Part shown: positions 8,573-16,315 of the stretch, piece after piece | Layout of the letters: each line of letters begins with the position of its first letter | Numbering within the stretch: position 1 is the first letter of the stretch | Origin: Lysinibacter cavernae | Lineage (GTDB): Bacteria; Actinomycetota; Actinomycetes; Actinomycetales; Microbacteriaceae | DNA: 64,000 nt | Direction: 5' to 3' | Assembly: GCF_011758565.1 (NCBI RefSeq) | Contig: NZ_JAAMOX010000001.1 | Location: forward strand, 1,155,838 to 1,219,837 | The notes under the pieces: generated by a model | Database searches by the model: none | What the model was told of the DNA's origin: nothing | The model's input: the letters and a program-made list of their open reading frames with translations, nothing else | Program-made: the position numbers and the translations under genes

Positions 8573-9075
8573 GTATCGCCGGTTCGCGCGGAGGCGACCA
8601 AGCGGCAACAGAACCGGTCGCGGCCGAAAAGACGTCGAAGCCAGGCATCCGACTGACCAACGAGGCCTGGGAATCACTCTTCCAGGCCCAGGTCACGCTC
8701 ATGCGGGAGTTCAGCTCCGAGAAAATCTGGAACGACCTCTCGATGCGCGAGTACGACGTGCTCTACTCGCTCACCAAAGGCCCAGACTGCGGAATGCGGC
8801 CGGCCGACCTCAACGAAAGCATCCTGCTCAGTCAGCCGTCCCTCTCACGCATGATCGACCGGCTCGAACAGCGCGGGCTTGTCCGGCGCAACCCAGACCC
8901 AACCGATGGGCGTTCGCTCAACGTCACGCTGACGGATGCTGGTCGGAGCATCCAGCGCGAAGTCGGCCGCAAACACGCCGCAACCGTCGCGAAACACATG
9001 GGAAACGCCCTCAGCGAGACCCAACTTCACCAGCTCATCGAACTCTGCACCACCCTGCAAAGGAAGCACTCATGA
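8569..9075 (+). CDS. MarR family transcriptional regulator
   Basis: A 168-residue winged-helix regulator: 'LSMREYDVLYSL' opens the DNA-binding domain, recognition helix 'QPSLSRMIDRLEQRGLVRR', wing 'PDPTDGRSLNVTLTDAG'. The GTG start overlaps the preceding stop by four bases (GTGA), and its own TGA overlaps the next ATG (ATGA), so all three genes are translationally coupled. Sitting between an oxygenase and its reductase, it probably senses their substrate or an oxidant and controls this operon. Confidence 0.9.
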   Translation: MSIAGSRGGDQAATEPVAAEKTSKPGIRLTNEAWESLFQAQVTLMREFSSEKIWNDLSMREYDVLYSLTKGPDCGMRPADLNESILLSQPSLSRMIDRLEQRGLVRRNPDPTDGRSLNVTLTDAGRSIQREVGRKHAATVAKHMGNALSETQLHQLIELCTTLQRKHS

Positions 9076-9764
9076 CCAGCATCACCATCATCTCGGCAGG
9101 CGTTGGCACGCCATCCACCACAACCATGCTCGCCCAGCAGGTCGAGGGCCAGCTGCGCGACCAAGGCGGCACAGCAGTCACCGTGCGCATCGTTGAGCTG
9201 CGCACCCTCGCAACCGACATCACCAACGCGATTGTGACGGGCTTCACCTCTGCTCCGTTGCAGGATGCGCTTGATGCGGTGGCCTCAGCGGACGCCCTTG
9301 TCGCGGCGACCCCAATCTATAAGGGCTCGTATAGCGGACTCTTCAAGTCGTTTATCGACATCGTCGATTCGGATGCCGCGGTAGGCAAGCCTGTGCTGCT
9401 CACGGCAACCGGCGGCACCGCTCGCCACTCCCTCGCGCTGGATGTTGAGGTTCGTGCCCTCTTCGGCTACATGCGAGCCCTCGTTGTACCAACCGTAATC
9501 TTCTTCGCCCCAGAGGATTGGGCGAGCGACCGGGCAGGGGCCCTCTCTGACCGCGTTGCGCGGGGTGTCTCCGAGCTCTTGGCGCTGACCTACGGAGCTG
9601 GGCTGTCGTCGAGAAAGCCACGCGAGGCTGGGCGTGCGCAAGATATCGCGGTTGCGGGGGCATCCGCAGACGAGCAGGTCATCGAGTTCGATACCGAGCT
9701 TATGCGGCTCGCGACGGGCGGAAGCGCCCTTTCGACCCCCGTGCAGGTTTCGACGGGCGCCTAA
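9072..9764 (+). CDS. NAD(P)H-dependent FMN reductase, CE1759-like
   Basis: A 230-residue flavodoxin-fold reductase. 'ISAGVGTPSTTTMLAQQV' is the phosphate-binding loop and 'ATPIYKGSYSGLFKSFID' the flavin-binding loop typical of the SsuE-like NADPH-FMN reductases. It supplies reduced FMN to the monooxygenase at 7409. I used the ATG at 9072, which overlaps the MarR stop and has AAAGGAAG upstream; longer in-frame extensions run through the MarR gene and are not credible. Confidence 0.9.
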   Translation: MTSITIISAGVGTPSTTTMLAQQVEGQLRDQGGTAVTVRIVELRTLATDITNAIVTGFTSAPLQDALDAVASADALVAATPIYKGSYSGLFKSFIDIVDSDAAVGKPVLLTATGGTARHSLALDVEVRALFGYMRALVVPTVIFFAPEDWASDRAGALSDRVARGVSELLALTYGAGLSSRKPREAGRAQDIAVAGASADEQVIEFDTELMRLATGGSALSTPVQVSTGA

Positions 9765-9776
9765 CCACGCTTCATC

Positions 9777-9830
9777 TGTTCGCCCAATAGTCCGGTCATT
9801 TCGACCAAAAACCGGACTATGGGGCGAACA
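9777..9830. repeat. Intergenic palindromic element, family E (single copy here)
   Basis: A 54-bp inverted repeat with 20-bp arms and one mismatch: TGTTCGCCCAATAGTCCGGT pairs with the second arm at 9811-9830 across a 14-base centre. It begins 12 bp after the FMN reductase stop and has no T-run. Confidence 0.7.
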
Positions 9831-9918
9831 CAAGCTGAGTTGGGTCAGAAAGCAGGCATCCGCAGCCAAACAGAAAATCTCGGACCCGTTTGTCACCTCA
9901 CATGCTAGATTGCCAAGC

Positions 9919-11073
9919 GTGAGCCAAACACCACAGACCAACGACGGTACTCAACACAGCATCCAGGTCGCCATAGGGTCGTACACGACTCCGCACGGCG
10001 AGGGCACTGGAATCTCAACGCTGAGTGTCTCGCTCGCGGGCGAGCTGTCCGCAGGCCGGGCGATCGCGGCAGCGTCACCGTCGTTTCTTGCCCAGCACCC
10101 AACGCTCCCGCTCCTCTACGCGGTTGAGGAGTTCACGCAACTGCTCAAAACGTATCAACGCGTCTCAGGTTCAGCCGAACTCACTGAGATCGGCCAGGCT
10201 GTGGTGACGGGCGAGGCCGCCTGCCATGTTGGGGTCGACCCGGCGGGCCGATATCTTGTGGTCACGTGCTGGGGCTCAGGCGAGGTGATCCTGTACGAGC
10301 TCAATTCGGCTGGACGCGTGACCAGTCGGATGGTGGCGGAGCCCTCGCGCGACCCCTACGCAGCGCCAGGCATCCGTCCGTCGAGAGCCCACCAGTCGAC
10401 CGTCCTGCCAGATGGCCGCATTCTCACCACCGACCTCGGCCACGACACCGTTCGGGTGTGGGAGTATTGCGCTGGCAAGGGACTCAACCTGCTGCACACC
10501 GTTGCGGTTGGCGAAGGTTCTGGCCCGCGGCATATGGCACAGCACCCAAGCGGGTTTGTCTATGTTGTCACGGAGCACTCCGTCGAGGTGCTCGTGCTGC
10601 GCACGGGAACCGCCCGCCGCTCACATTTTGACGCTGAGCGCGAATACACCGATGTTGACACCAAAACCCTCACCGCTGTGACGGGTGCGGAAGAGCCACA
10701 AGTCTCGACGGCCCCCATCCTTCTCGATCGCACAAGCGCGACGGTTGAAGGCCGCGTGGAGCGCGATGCCGCCGCCGAAATCTCACTGAGCCCTGATACC
10801 GAGCGGCTCTATGTGACCGTGCGCGGCTCGAACGTCGTCTCAACCCTCATCGTCCACGATGGAGGGTCGCGCGTTGAGGCCCTCGCCGACTTCAGCTGCG
10901 GTGGTGACTGGCCGAGGCACCACCTGCAGGTCGGTCGCATCCTGCTCGTGGCCAATCAACTCTCAAACACCGTCACGGCGCTTGAGGTGAGCCCCACGAC
11001 CGGCATCGCTGGCCGACCCCTCACGGAACTCTCGATCGGCTCCCCAACCTGCCTCATCTCTCTCCCCTCCTAA
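9919..11073 (+). CDS. Lactonase family beta-propeller (6-phosphogluconolactonase-like)
   Basis: A 384-residue seven-bladed beta-propeller of the YbhE/Pgl type, with family signatures 'QVAIGSYTTPHGEGTGI', 'HVGVDPAGRYLVVTCWGSG', 'SRAHQSTVLPDGRILTTDLGHD', 'ISLSPDTERLYVTVRGSN' and 'WPRHHLQVG'. It may hydrolyse 6-phosphogluconolactone or another sugar or aromatic lactone. I chose GTG 9919: TAGATT lies at 9906-9911, seven bases upstream, giving a leaderless transcript, and upstream in-frame codons cross palindrome E. The stop codon TAA is the first part of palindrome D1. Confidence 0.85.
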   Translation: MSQTPQTNDGTQHSIQVAIGSYTTPHGEGTGISTLSVSLAGELSAGRAIAAASPSFLAQHPTLPLLYAVEEFTQLLKTYQRVSGSAELTEIGQAVVTGEAACHVGVDPAGRYLVVTCWGSGEVILYELNSAGRVTSRMVAEPSRDPYAAPGIRPSRAHQSTVLPDGRILTTDLGHDTVRVWEYCAGKGLNLLHTVAVGEGSGPRHMAQHPSGFVYVVTEHSVEVLVLRTGTARRSHFDAEREYTDVDTKTLTAVTGAEEPQVSTAPILLDRTSATVEGRVERDAAAEISLSPDTERLYVTVRGSNVVSTLIVHDGGSRVEALADFSCGGDWPRHHLQVGRILLVANQLSNTVTALEVSPTTGIAGRPLTELSIGSPTCLISLPS

Positions 11074-11145
11074 CCTGCATCTATTTGCGACTTTCTGTCG
11101 CAAATGAGTGGATTTTGCGCAGAAAGTCGCAAATAGATGCAGGTT
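11072..11145. repeat. Intergenic palindromic element, family D, copy 1
   Basis: A 74-bp hairpin with perfect 26-bp arms (11072-11097 and 11120-11145) and a 22-base centre that itself contains CGCAAA...TTTTGCG. The arm core is CTGCATCTATTTGCGACTTT. The second copy is at 57359, where the C of GAC is G and the partner base on the other arm is changed to match. Confidence 0.88.
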
Positions 11146-11164
11146 GGGGCGGGGCTGGGTCCGC

Positions 11165-11170
11165 TACTCT
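11165..11170 (+). promoter_or_regulatory. -10 box TACTCT for a leaderless transcript
   Basis: TACTCT ends six bases before the ATG at 11177; no ribosome site is present. Confidence 0.45.
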
Positions 11171-11176
11171 GTGAGT

Positions 11177-12103
11177 ATGCGTCTTGGTGTACTCGATGTC
11201 GGTTCAAATACCGTCCACCTGCTTGTTGTTGATGCCCACCCAGGCGCCGGCCCAGTGCCAACGACCTCTCATAAGTCGGTGCTGCGCCTCATGCGCTACA
11301 TCACGCCCGACGGATCCATCAGCGACGAAGGGGTGGATGCGCTCGTCAACGCCGTGCAATCGGCCGCCGACATCGCCGCATCCCACAACCTCGACGCCCT
11401 GCTGCCAATGGCAACCTCCGCCGTGCGCGAGGCAACCAACGGCGAGGCGACGCTACGGCGCATCCACGAGGAAACCGGTGTCGACCTTCAGGTGCTGAGC
11501 GGCGAGGAAGAAGCACGCCTCACCTTTCTCGCGATCCGCAGGTGGTACGGCTGGTCAGCCGGAAATATTCTGGTGTTTGACATCGGCGGCGGCTCGCTCG
11601 AGATCACGCAGGGAAGCGATGAATACCCGGATGTTGCGGTCTCGCTCCCCCTCGGCGCTGGCCGTTCGACCATCTCGTTTTTGCATAACGACCCGCCAAC
11701 CGAGGAGCAGGTCATCAACCTCGCAGAGCACGCGAATCGGGTCATCACCGAGGCATCGGTGCTCTTTGAGGGCCAGCCGAAGCCGGATCACATCGTTGGC
11801 TCGTCGAAAACTATCCGGTCATTGGGCAAGCTCGCCGGCTCGTCGAGCGACGGGGTTGGCAAACGCGCCCGCAATAAGCTGAGCGTGAAGAAGCTGTCGA
11901 ATTGGCTGCCGCGCCTTGCCCAGATTCCGGCCCATGCCCGCCCTGCGCTCCCTGGTATCACCGAAGACCGAGCGTTTCAAATCACGGCAGGCGGCATCGT
12001 ACTGCGAGAGGCGATGACGGTCATGGGCGCCGAAAAGCTTGAGGTTTCACCGTGGGCGCTCCGCGAGGGCGTCATTATGCGCTACCTCGACCAGCTCGAC
12101 TAG
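11177..12103 (+). CDS. Ppx/GppA family phosphatase (exopolyphosphatase-like)
   Basis: A 308-residue member of the ASKHA-fold exopolyphosphatase/pppGpp phosphohydrolase family. Phosphate-binding motifs 'DVGSNTVHLL' (residues 7-16) and 'FDIGGGSLEI' (134-143) are intact, and 'TSAVREATN' and 'LSGEEEARLTF' match the catalytic Glu region. It lacks the C-terminal HD domain of the long Ppx form, as is usual for actinobacterial short paralogs. It would trim polyphosphate or pppGpp. The ATG at 11177 is chosen for the -10 box six bases upstream and because it starts the first beta strand; a GTG two codons earlier is possible. Confidence 0.92.
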   Translation: MRLGVLDVGSNTVHLLVVDAHPGAGPVPTTSHKSVLRLMRYITPDGSISDEGVDALVNAVQSAADIAASHNLDALLPMATSAVREATNGEATLRRIHEETGVDLQVLSGEEEARLTFLAIRRWYGWSAGNILVFDIGGGSLEITQGSDEYPDVAVSLPLGAGRSTISFLHNDPPTEEQVINLAEHANRVITEASVLFEGQPKPDHIVGSSKTIRSLGKLAGSSSDGVGKRARNKLSVKKLSNWLPRLAQIPAHARPALPGITEDRAFQITAGGIVLREAMTVMGAEKLEVSPWALREGVIMRYLDQLD

Positions 12104-12120
12104 CCCACTCGAAGCGGCCC

Positions 12121-12189
12121 TCGTGGGGTGCGTCTTCGCTCGTGGGGCGCAATATTTCGCACCCCACGAGCAAAAGCGCACCCCGCGAG
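12121..12189. repeat. Intergenic palindromic element, family A, copy 2
   Basis: Four copies of the 11-mer TCGYGGGGYGC: two direct (12121-12131 and 12140-12150) and two inverted (12159-12169 and 12178-12189), giving nested outer and inner hairpins around AATATTT. It lies between two convergent genes. Confidence 0.85.
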
Positions 12190-12203
12190 CGAAGAGGGTG
12201 TCG

Positions 12204-13631
12204 CTACTCGCTCGCGGTTACGAGCTCAGCACGGAGGCGCTGGTTGCGTCGGCGAACAAAGTAGTAGACGACGCCAAGCAGCGCGAACCACACCGGGGTG
12301 ACCATGAGTGCGCGCGCGGTGTCTTCTTCTTGCGTGAGCGCCCAAAGGATGAATGCGAAGAACGCAAAGACGATAATGGCCGCTGGGATTCCGCCTGGCA
12401 TCTTGTAGTTTGAGGCCTCGTGCAGCTCTGGGCGCTTGCGGCGGTACACGATATACGACGCGAGGATGATCGACCAGACAAAGATAAACAGCACCGACGA
12501 GATCGTGGTGACCAGCGTAAATGCGCCCATGATCGAGTCTGCGTACAACAGCACAACACCGGCGAGCAAGAAGATGCACGAGAAGACGAGCGCGTTTACC
12601 GGAACCTTTCGTCGGTTGAGCTTGCCGAGCGCCTTCGGCGCGTCACCGTTGCTTGCCAGGCCAAAGATCATCCGTGAGGTCGAGTAGATACCGCTGTTTG
12701 CGCTCGATGTTGCGGAGGTCAGCACAACCGCGTTCACAACGTGGGCGGCGATGCCGAGGCCGGCGAGGGCAAACATGGCGACAAAGGGGCTCTTATCGGC
12801 GTCGATCTGATCCCACGGCGTGACCGTAATAATCACAAACAGGGCGCCAACGTAGAACAGAATGATGCGGATCGGAATTGAGTTGATGGCCTTTGGCAGG
12901 TTCTTTTCCGGGTCTTTGGTTTCGGCTGCGGCCGTTCCAACGAGCTCGATACCAACAAATGCGAACACCGCGATCTGGAAACCAGCGACAAAGCCCATCA
13001 CCCCGTTCGGGAAGAATCCGCCGTGCTGCCACAGGTTTGCGATGCTTGCGACGTTGCCGGAGGGCGATTTGAACGCGGTAACGAGCATGTACACACCAAC
13101 AACAACGAGGGCGCCGATGGCCACAATCTTGATGAGGGCAAACCAGAACTCGATCTCGCCAAAGTTGCGAACCGTCGGAAGGTTGAGGACCAGCAGGACG
13201 ACAATCAGGCCGAGTCCGGGGATCCACGGCTCGACATCCGGCGCCCAGAACGCGATGTAGCCGGCCACGGCGACCACATCAGCGATGCCAGTGACGATCC
13301 AGCAGAGCCAGTAGGTCCAGCCGGTGAAGAACGTTGCCCACGGCCCGAGTAGGTCGCCGGCGAAGTCGGCAAAGGAGCGATAGTTCAGGTTGGAGAGCAG
13401 GAGCTCGCCAAGCGCGCGCATCACAAAGAACAGCGCGAACCCAATGATTGCGTACACGAGCAGGATGGATGGGCCGGCAAGCGAGATCGTCTTACCCGAT
13501 CCCATAAAGAGGCCCGTTCCGATCGCACCGCCGATGGCGATGAGCTGCAGGTGCCTGTTCGACAGGTTGCGGGCAAGCTTTGGCTGGCCTTCAGGGCTGG
13601 TGACATTCTCGTGGGGGCTTGGTAGCGACAT
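12204..13631 (-). CDS. Amino acid permease, APC family (D-Ser/D-Ala/Gly transporter-like)
   Basis: A 475-residue, 12-helix amino acid/proton symporter. The first helix carries the substrate motif 'IAIGGAIGTGLFMGSGK', and 'FFVMRALGELLLSNL' and 'GIELVGTAAAETKDPEKNLPKAI' match the CycA/AroP branch of the APC superfamily. Closest in feel to CycA, which carries D-serine, D-alanine and glycine, but aromatic or branched substrates cannot be excluded. It is expressed alone from a 160-bp leader with hairpins (13632-13794). Confidence 0.9.
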   Translation of the reverse strand: MSLPSPHENVTSPEGQPKLARNLSNRHLQLIAIGGAIGTGLFMGSGKTISLAGPSILLVYAIIGFALFFVMRALGELLLSNLNYRSFADFAGDLLGPWATFFTGWTYWLCWIVTGIADVVAVAGYIAFWAPDVEPWIPGLGLIVVLLVLNLPTVRNFGEIEFWFALIKIVAIGALVVVGVYMLVTAFKSPSGNVASIANLWQHGGFFPNGVMGFVAGFQIAVFAFVGIELVGTAAAETKDPEKNLPKAINSIPIRIILFYVGALFVIITVTPWDQIDADKSPFVAMFALAGLGIAAHVVNAVVLTSATSSANSGIYSTSRMIFGLASNGDAPKALGKLNRRKVPVNALVFSCIFLLAGVVLLYADSIMGAFTLVTTISSVLFIFVWSIILASYIVYRRKRPELHEASNYKMPGGIPAAIIVFAFFAFILWALTQEEDTARALMVTPVWFALLGVVYYFVRRRNQRLRAELVTASE

Positions 13632-13794
13632 GGAGGGTCCTTACGACTTGAGTGGTTCGGTTCGACTCTGAACCGATACGGTGCCAGCCAGACTCCCCCG
13701 CTACGCGCCGGGGGGATCAGGGCTTCTCTGCGACATTAGCACATTCATTCACAGCGGCATGCATTTTTGGCGTTCTGCAACAAATTGTTGGTTT
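13632..13794 (-). promoter_or_regulatory. Structured leader of the amino acid permease gene
   Basis: Read on the minus strand the leader can form two hairpins: CCCCC...GGGGG around the region 13694-13715, and CGGTTC-AGAGTC-GAACCG (about 13657-13674) just upstream of the ribosome site GGACCCTCC. A possible -10 (TAATGT) lies near 13730. I could not match it to a glycine riboswitch or T-box consensus, so a regulatory role is only suggested. Confidence 0.3.
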
Positions 13795-14415
13795 TTACCG
13801 CAGCGAACGGTCGTAGCCCACGACAGGTGGCGGCGCGGTCAGTCGCCTGACCATGCTGACAAGGGCTTCTCGACGTGATTGCGCGTCGTCCGATTCGGTG
13901 CCGGCCGTAATCAGATTCGCAATATTTGCTGAGGTAAACCACCACGTGGTGATCGCCATGACGGCAGAAAACAAGAATGGAGCCTGCGGGTCTGACGCAA
14001 TCTCGCCGCTGAGCTGGGCGGCGGCCACGGCCGAAACCTTATCCGCATAGTGGGCGGCTCGCTCGTCTTTTGCCGCGAGGCCAACCTCTGGGCTTTGGAG
14101 CGCTTCCCACGACATGAGCCTAAGGAGATGCGGATTCGCGAGGTGATAGTCGAAGACCTGACCGGCGTAATTCCCAAGATCGGCAGCCTGTGCTGCTGTC
14201 AGCGGCACAGCACTTGCTAGCTTTGCCAGTTCAGACTCAAGGACCGCGATAAACAGTTTCTGTTTACCACCGAAATACTGGTAAATCCGCTCCTTATTTA
14301 CTCCAGCAGCAGCGGCCACCCTGTCTATCCTCGCTCCCTCTGGCCCGTGTGCCGCGTATTCGGTCACTGCGGCGTCAAGGAGGAGCTGTCGAGTTCGTTC
14401 CGTATCCCACGCCAC
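13795..14415 (-). CDS. TetR family transcriptional regulator
   Basis: A 206-residue repressor. The helix-turn-helix 'ARIDRVAAAAGVNKERIYQYFGGK' region (split: RIDRVAAAAGVNK, then RIYQYFGGK) spans residues 29-51, followed by a helical ligand domain. GTG start with GAGGT nine bases upstream. It is divergent from the SnoaL-like gene at 14518. Two 18-bp palindromes in the 102-bp gap fit as its operators, so it probably represses both itself and its neighbour. Confidence 0.92.
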   Translation of the reverse strand: MAWDTERTRQLLLDAAVTEYAAHGPEGARIDRVAAAAGVNKERIYQYFGGKQKLFIAVLESELAKLASAVPLTAAQAADLGNYAGQVFDYHLANPHLLRLMSWEALQSPEVGLAAKDERAAHYADKVSAVAAAQLSGEIASDPQAPFLFSAVMAITTWWFTSANIANLITAGTESDDAQSRREALVSMVRRLTAPPPVVGYDRSLR

Positions 14416-14433
14416 GCTGCACCTCGTTCATTT

Positions 14434-14451
14434 TCCAACTACTCAGTTGCA
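14434..14451. promoter_or_regulatory. Putative TetR operator, site 1
   Basis: TCCAACTACTCAGTTGCA, a near-perfect 6-6-6 palindrome sharing TCCAAC and GTTG with site 2. It lies 19-36 bp upstream of the tetR start. Confidence 0.6.
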
Positions 14452-14475
14452 ATTAAGAGTAGTACACGATTAGAC

Positions 14476-14493
14476 TCCAACCGTCCAGTTGGA
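14476..14493. promoter_or_regulatory. Putative TetR operator, site 2
   Basis: TCCAACCGTCCAGTTGGA, a perfect 6-6-6 palindrome centred exactly 42 bp (four helical turns) from site 1. It lies 25-42 bp upstream of the SnoaL-like gene, next to a TATATT that could be its -10. Confidence 0.65.
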
Positions 14494-14517
14494 ATTATAT
14501 TGACAAGGAATCACACC

Positions 14518-14919
14518 ATGAGCGAAACCAAAACAACCGTCGATGCGTTTTTTGCCGCATTTGGGACGGGGAACCTCGACGGCGTCATCAACACGTTTGG
14601 CGAAACCGTAGACTTTGCGGTTCCGGGCGCACCGAATGTTCCATGGACGGGCATCCGAACGACCAAGACCCAGGTCGCCGAATTTTTCACCATGCTTATG
14701 CGGGATGGGCTGACCGAACCAGAAGAGTTCACTCTCGACGCGATGATCGTTGACGGGGAGGAAGCAGTTGCAGCGGGCCACTCACGATTCCGCGTTGTGA
14801 AAACGGGCAAGACCTTCGACAACCAGTTTGCGATTCGCTTCACCGTACAGGAAGGGAATATCGTCCGCTATCACATGCACGAAGACAGCTACGCAATCAG
14901 CGAAGCTTTCAAGCCCTAA
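14518..14919 (+). CDS. SnoaL-like/NTF2-fold protein
   Basis: A 133-residue cone-shaped alpha+beta barrel protein of the SnoaL-like polyketide cyclase/limonene-epoxide-hydrolase superfamily: 'TTVDAFFAAFGTGNLDGVINTF' (helices 1-2), 'VPGAPNVPWTGIRTTKTQVAEFF' (both longer motifs shown only by their ends: TTVDAFFAAF, VPWTGIR), then beta strands ending 'NIVRYHMHEDSYAI'. Substrate unknown. CAAGGAA lies seven bases before the ATG at 14518. It is the likely target of the divergent TetR repressor, suggesting induction by a small, possibly toxic molecule. Confidence 0.85.
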   Translation: MSETKTTVDAFFAAFGTGNLDGVINTFGETVDFAVPGAPNVPWTGIRTTKTQVAEFFTMLMRDGLTEPEEFTLDAMIVDGEEAVAAGHSRFRVVKTGKTFDNQFAIRFTVQEGNIVRYHMHEDSYAISEAFKP

Positions 14920-14965
14920 GCGGCCGTCTGTGCGCCTAAGCGCTACTGGTCCGTTGCTGAGCGGG

Positions 14966-16264
14966 TTATCCCTCGGTAACGGCCCGTGGTCGTGCCGGGC
15001 GCACAGGCATCCGGTCGTGAGCTGAACGCTCGGCTGGCGCAGGAATATCCAGCCGGTTAATCGCCATGCTGGCAAGGAACACGGCCTGGTCGATGAGCAC
15101 ATCATCGTTAAAAATCGCCCTAGGGGAATGATTCGGCGCCCATTCCGACGGCTCAAGCCCTCTGGTGCCCGCACCAAAGTGCGCATAGCCACCGGGGGCC
15201 TCGCGCATAACCCAGGCAAAGTCTTCTGAACCGGTGCGGGGATCTTGGGCGACCTCGATGCGATCAGCTCCGAAGAGCGCCGTCGCGGTGCTGATCATCA
15301 GCTCGGCCTCTGCCGGGTCATTGATTGCGGCGGGAAGCAGCGGGATGACGGACACCTGGGCGCTGAGCCCGTGCGCCTCCGCGATGCCCTGGATGAGCTC
15401 GGGCAGCTCAGAGGCGAGGCGTGTCTCGATGGCAGGCGTGAAATACCGAACCCCAGCCCTGAACTCGGCCATATCGGGAACAACGTTGGTGGCAGTACCG
15501 GCATGGAACTCACCAACCGTCAGAATCACTGGGTTGAACACGTTGAATCTGCGGGTGACGTAGGTCTGCAGCGAGCCGATAATCTCGGCGGCAACCTGGA
15601 TGGGGTCGAGCGTGTCGTGGGGACGCGATCCGTGCCCACCCCTGCCGTGAACGGTCACGTTCAGTTGCGAGTACGCCGCCATATATGGACCAGGCCGAGT
15701 CATGACCAGGCCGGTCGGGAGGTCGGCAAGCACATGGACGCCGTATACGGCATCCGGGTAGTTGCCTGATGCAGCAAGCACGCCCTCATCAAGCATGATC
15801 TTCGCCCCGTCGTACCCCTCTTCGCCAGGCTGGAACATGAGGATGACGTCACCGGCAATCTCACTGCGAGCAGCGCTCAACAGCTTGGCCGCGCCAAGAA
15901 GTCCAGCCACGTGGAGGTCGTGACCGCACGCGTGCATATTGCCGTTCTGCGAGGAGAATGGCAGGCCGGTCTTCTCGACAACGGGGAGGGCATCCATGTC
16001 TGCCCTGAGCAACACCGATCGTCGGGGAAGGGCAGGGTCGACGGGTTTTGTCCCGCGAAGCACGGCGACAACGGATGAGAGTTGCTCGCCAACCGTGATC
16101 TCCAGATCGAGGTCTGCCAGCTCGTCAAGCACCGTGGCCTGGGTCTTCGGAAGGTTGAGCCCGACCTCTGGATGCGCGTGAAGCTCGCGCCGAATGGCAA
16201 CAAGTTCCTCGTGAAGTCCCGGTTGATCGGCGCGCGCTCGCGCTATCGCGGTGTCAACAGTCAT
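14966..16264 (-). CDS. M20 family metallo-amidohydrolase
   Basis: A 432-residue M20D peptidase/amidohydrolase of the HipO/IAA-amino-acid hydrolase type. Metal ligands are visible in 'LLRADMDALPV', 'HACGHDLHVAGLL', 'FQPGEEG' and the late 'GSEDFAWV'; a dimerisation domain lies between. It would remove an N-acyl group (hippurate-like, N-acetyl amino acid or N-acetyl-diaminopimelate). GGAA is located a few bases before the ATG. Standalone gene, convergent with the SnoaL-like gene. Confidence 0.92.
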   Translation of the reverse strand: MTVDTAIARARADQPGLHEELVAIRRELHAHPEVGLNLPKTQATVLDELADLDLEITVGEQLSSVVAVLRGTKPVDPALPRRSVLLRADMDALPVVEKTGLPFSSQNGNMHACGHDLHVAGLLGAAKLLSAARSEIAGDVILMFQPGEEGYDGAKIMLDEGVLAASGNYPDAVYGVHVLADLPTGLVMTRPGPYMAAYSQLNVTVHGRGGHGSRPHDTLDPIQVAAEIIGSLQTYVTRRFNVFNPVILTVGEFHAGTATNVVPDMAEFRAGVRYFTPAIETRLASELPELIQGIAEAHGLSAQVSVIPLLPAAINDPAEAELMISTATALFGADRIEVAQDPRTGSEDFAWVMREAPGGYAHFGAGTRGLEPSEWAPNHSPRAIFNDDVLIDQAVFLASMAINRLDIPAPAERSAHDRMPVRPARPRAVTEG

Positions 16265-16315
16265 GGTTCCATCTTGGCACTGTCTCGCTGACGCTGCAGG
16301 CAGAACGGCGAATCA

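Noticed and set aside
11072-11145. Palindrome D1 as an ordinary rho-independent terminator
   Set aside because: It is far longer than needed, has a 22-base centre and is followed by G-rich sequence, not a T-run.
13632-13794. Glycine riboswitch before the permease
   Set aside because: I could not find the conserved glycine-aptamer core; only generic hairpins are visible.
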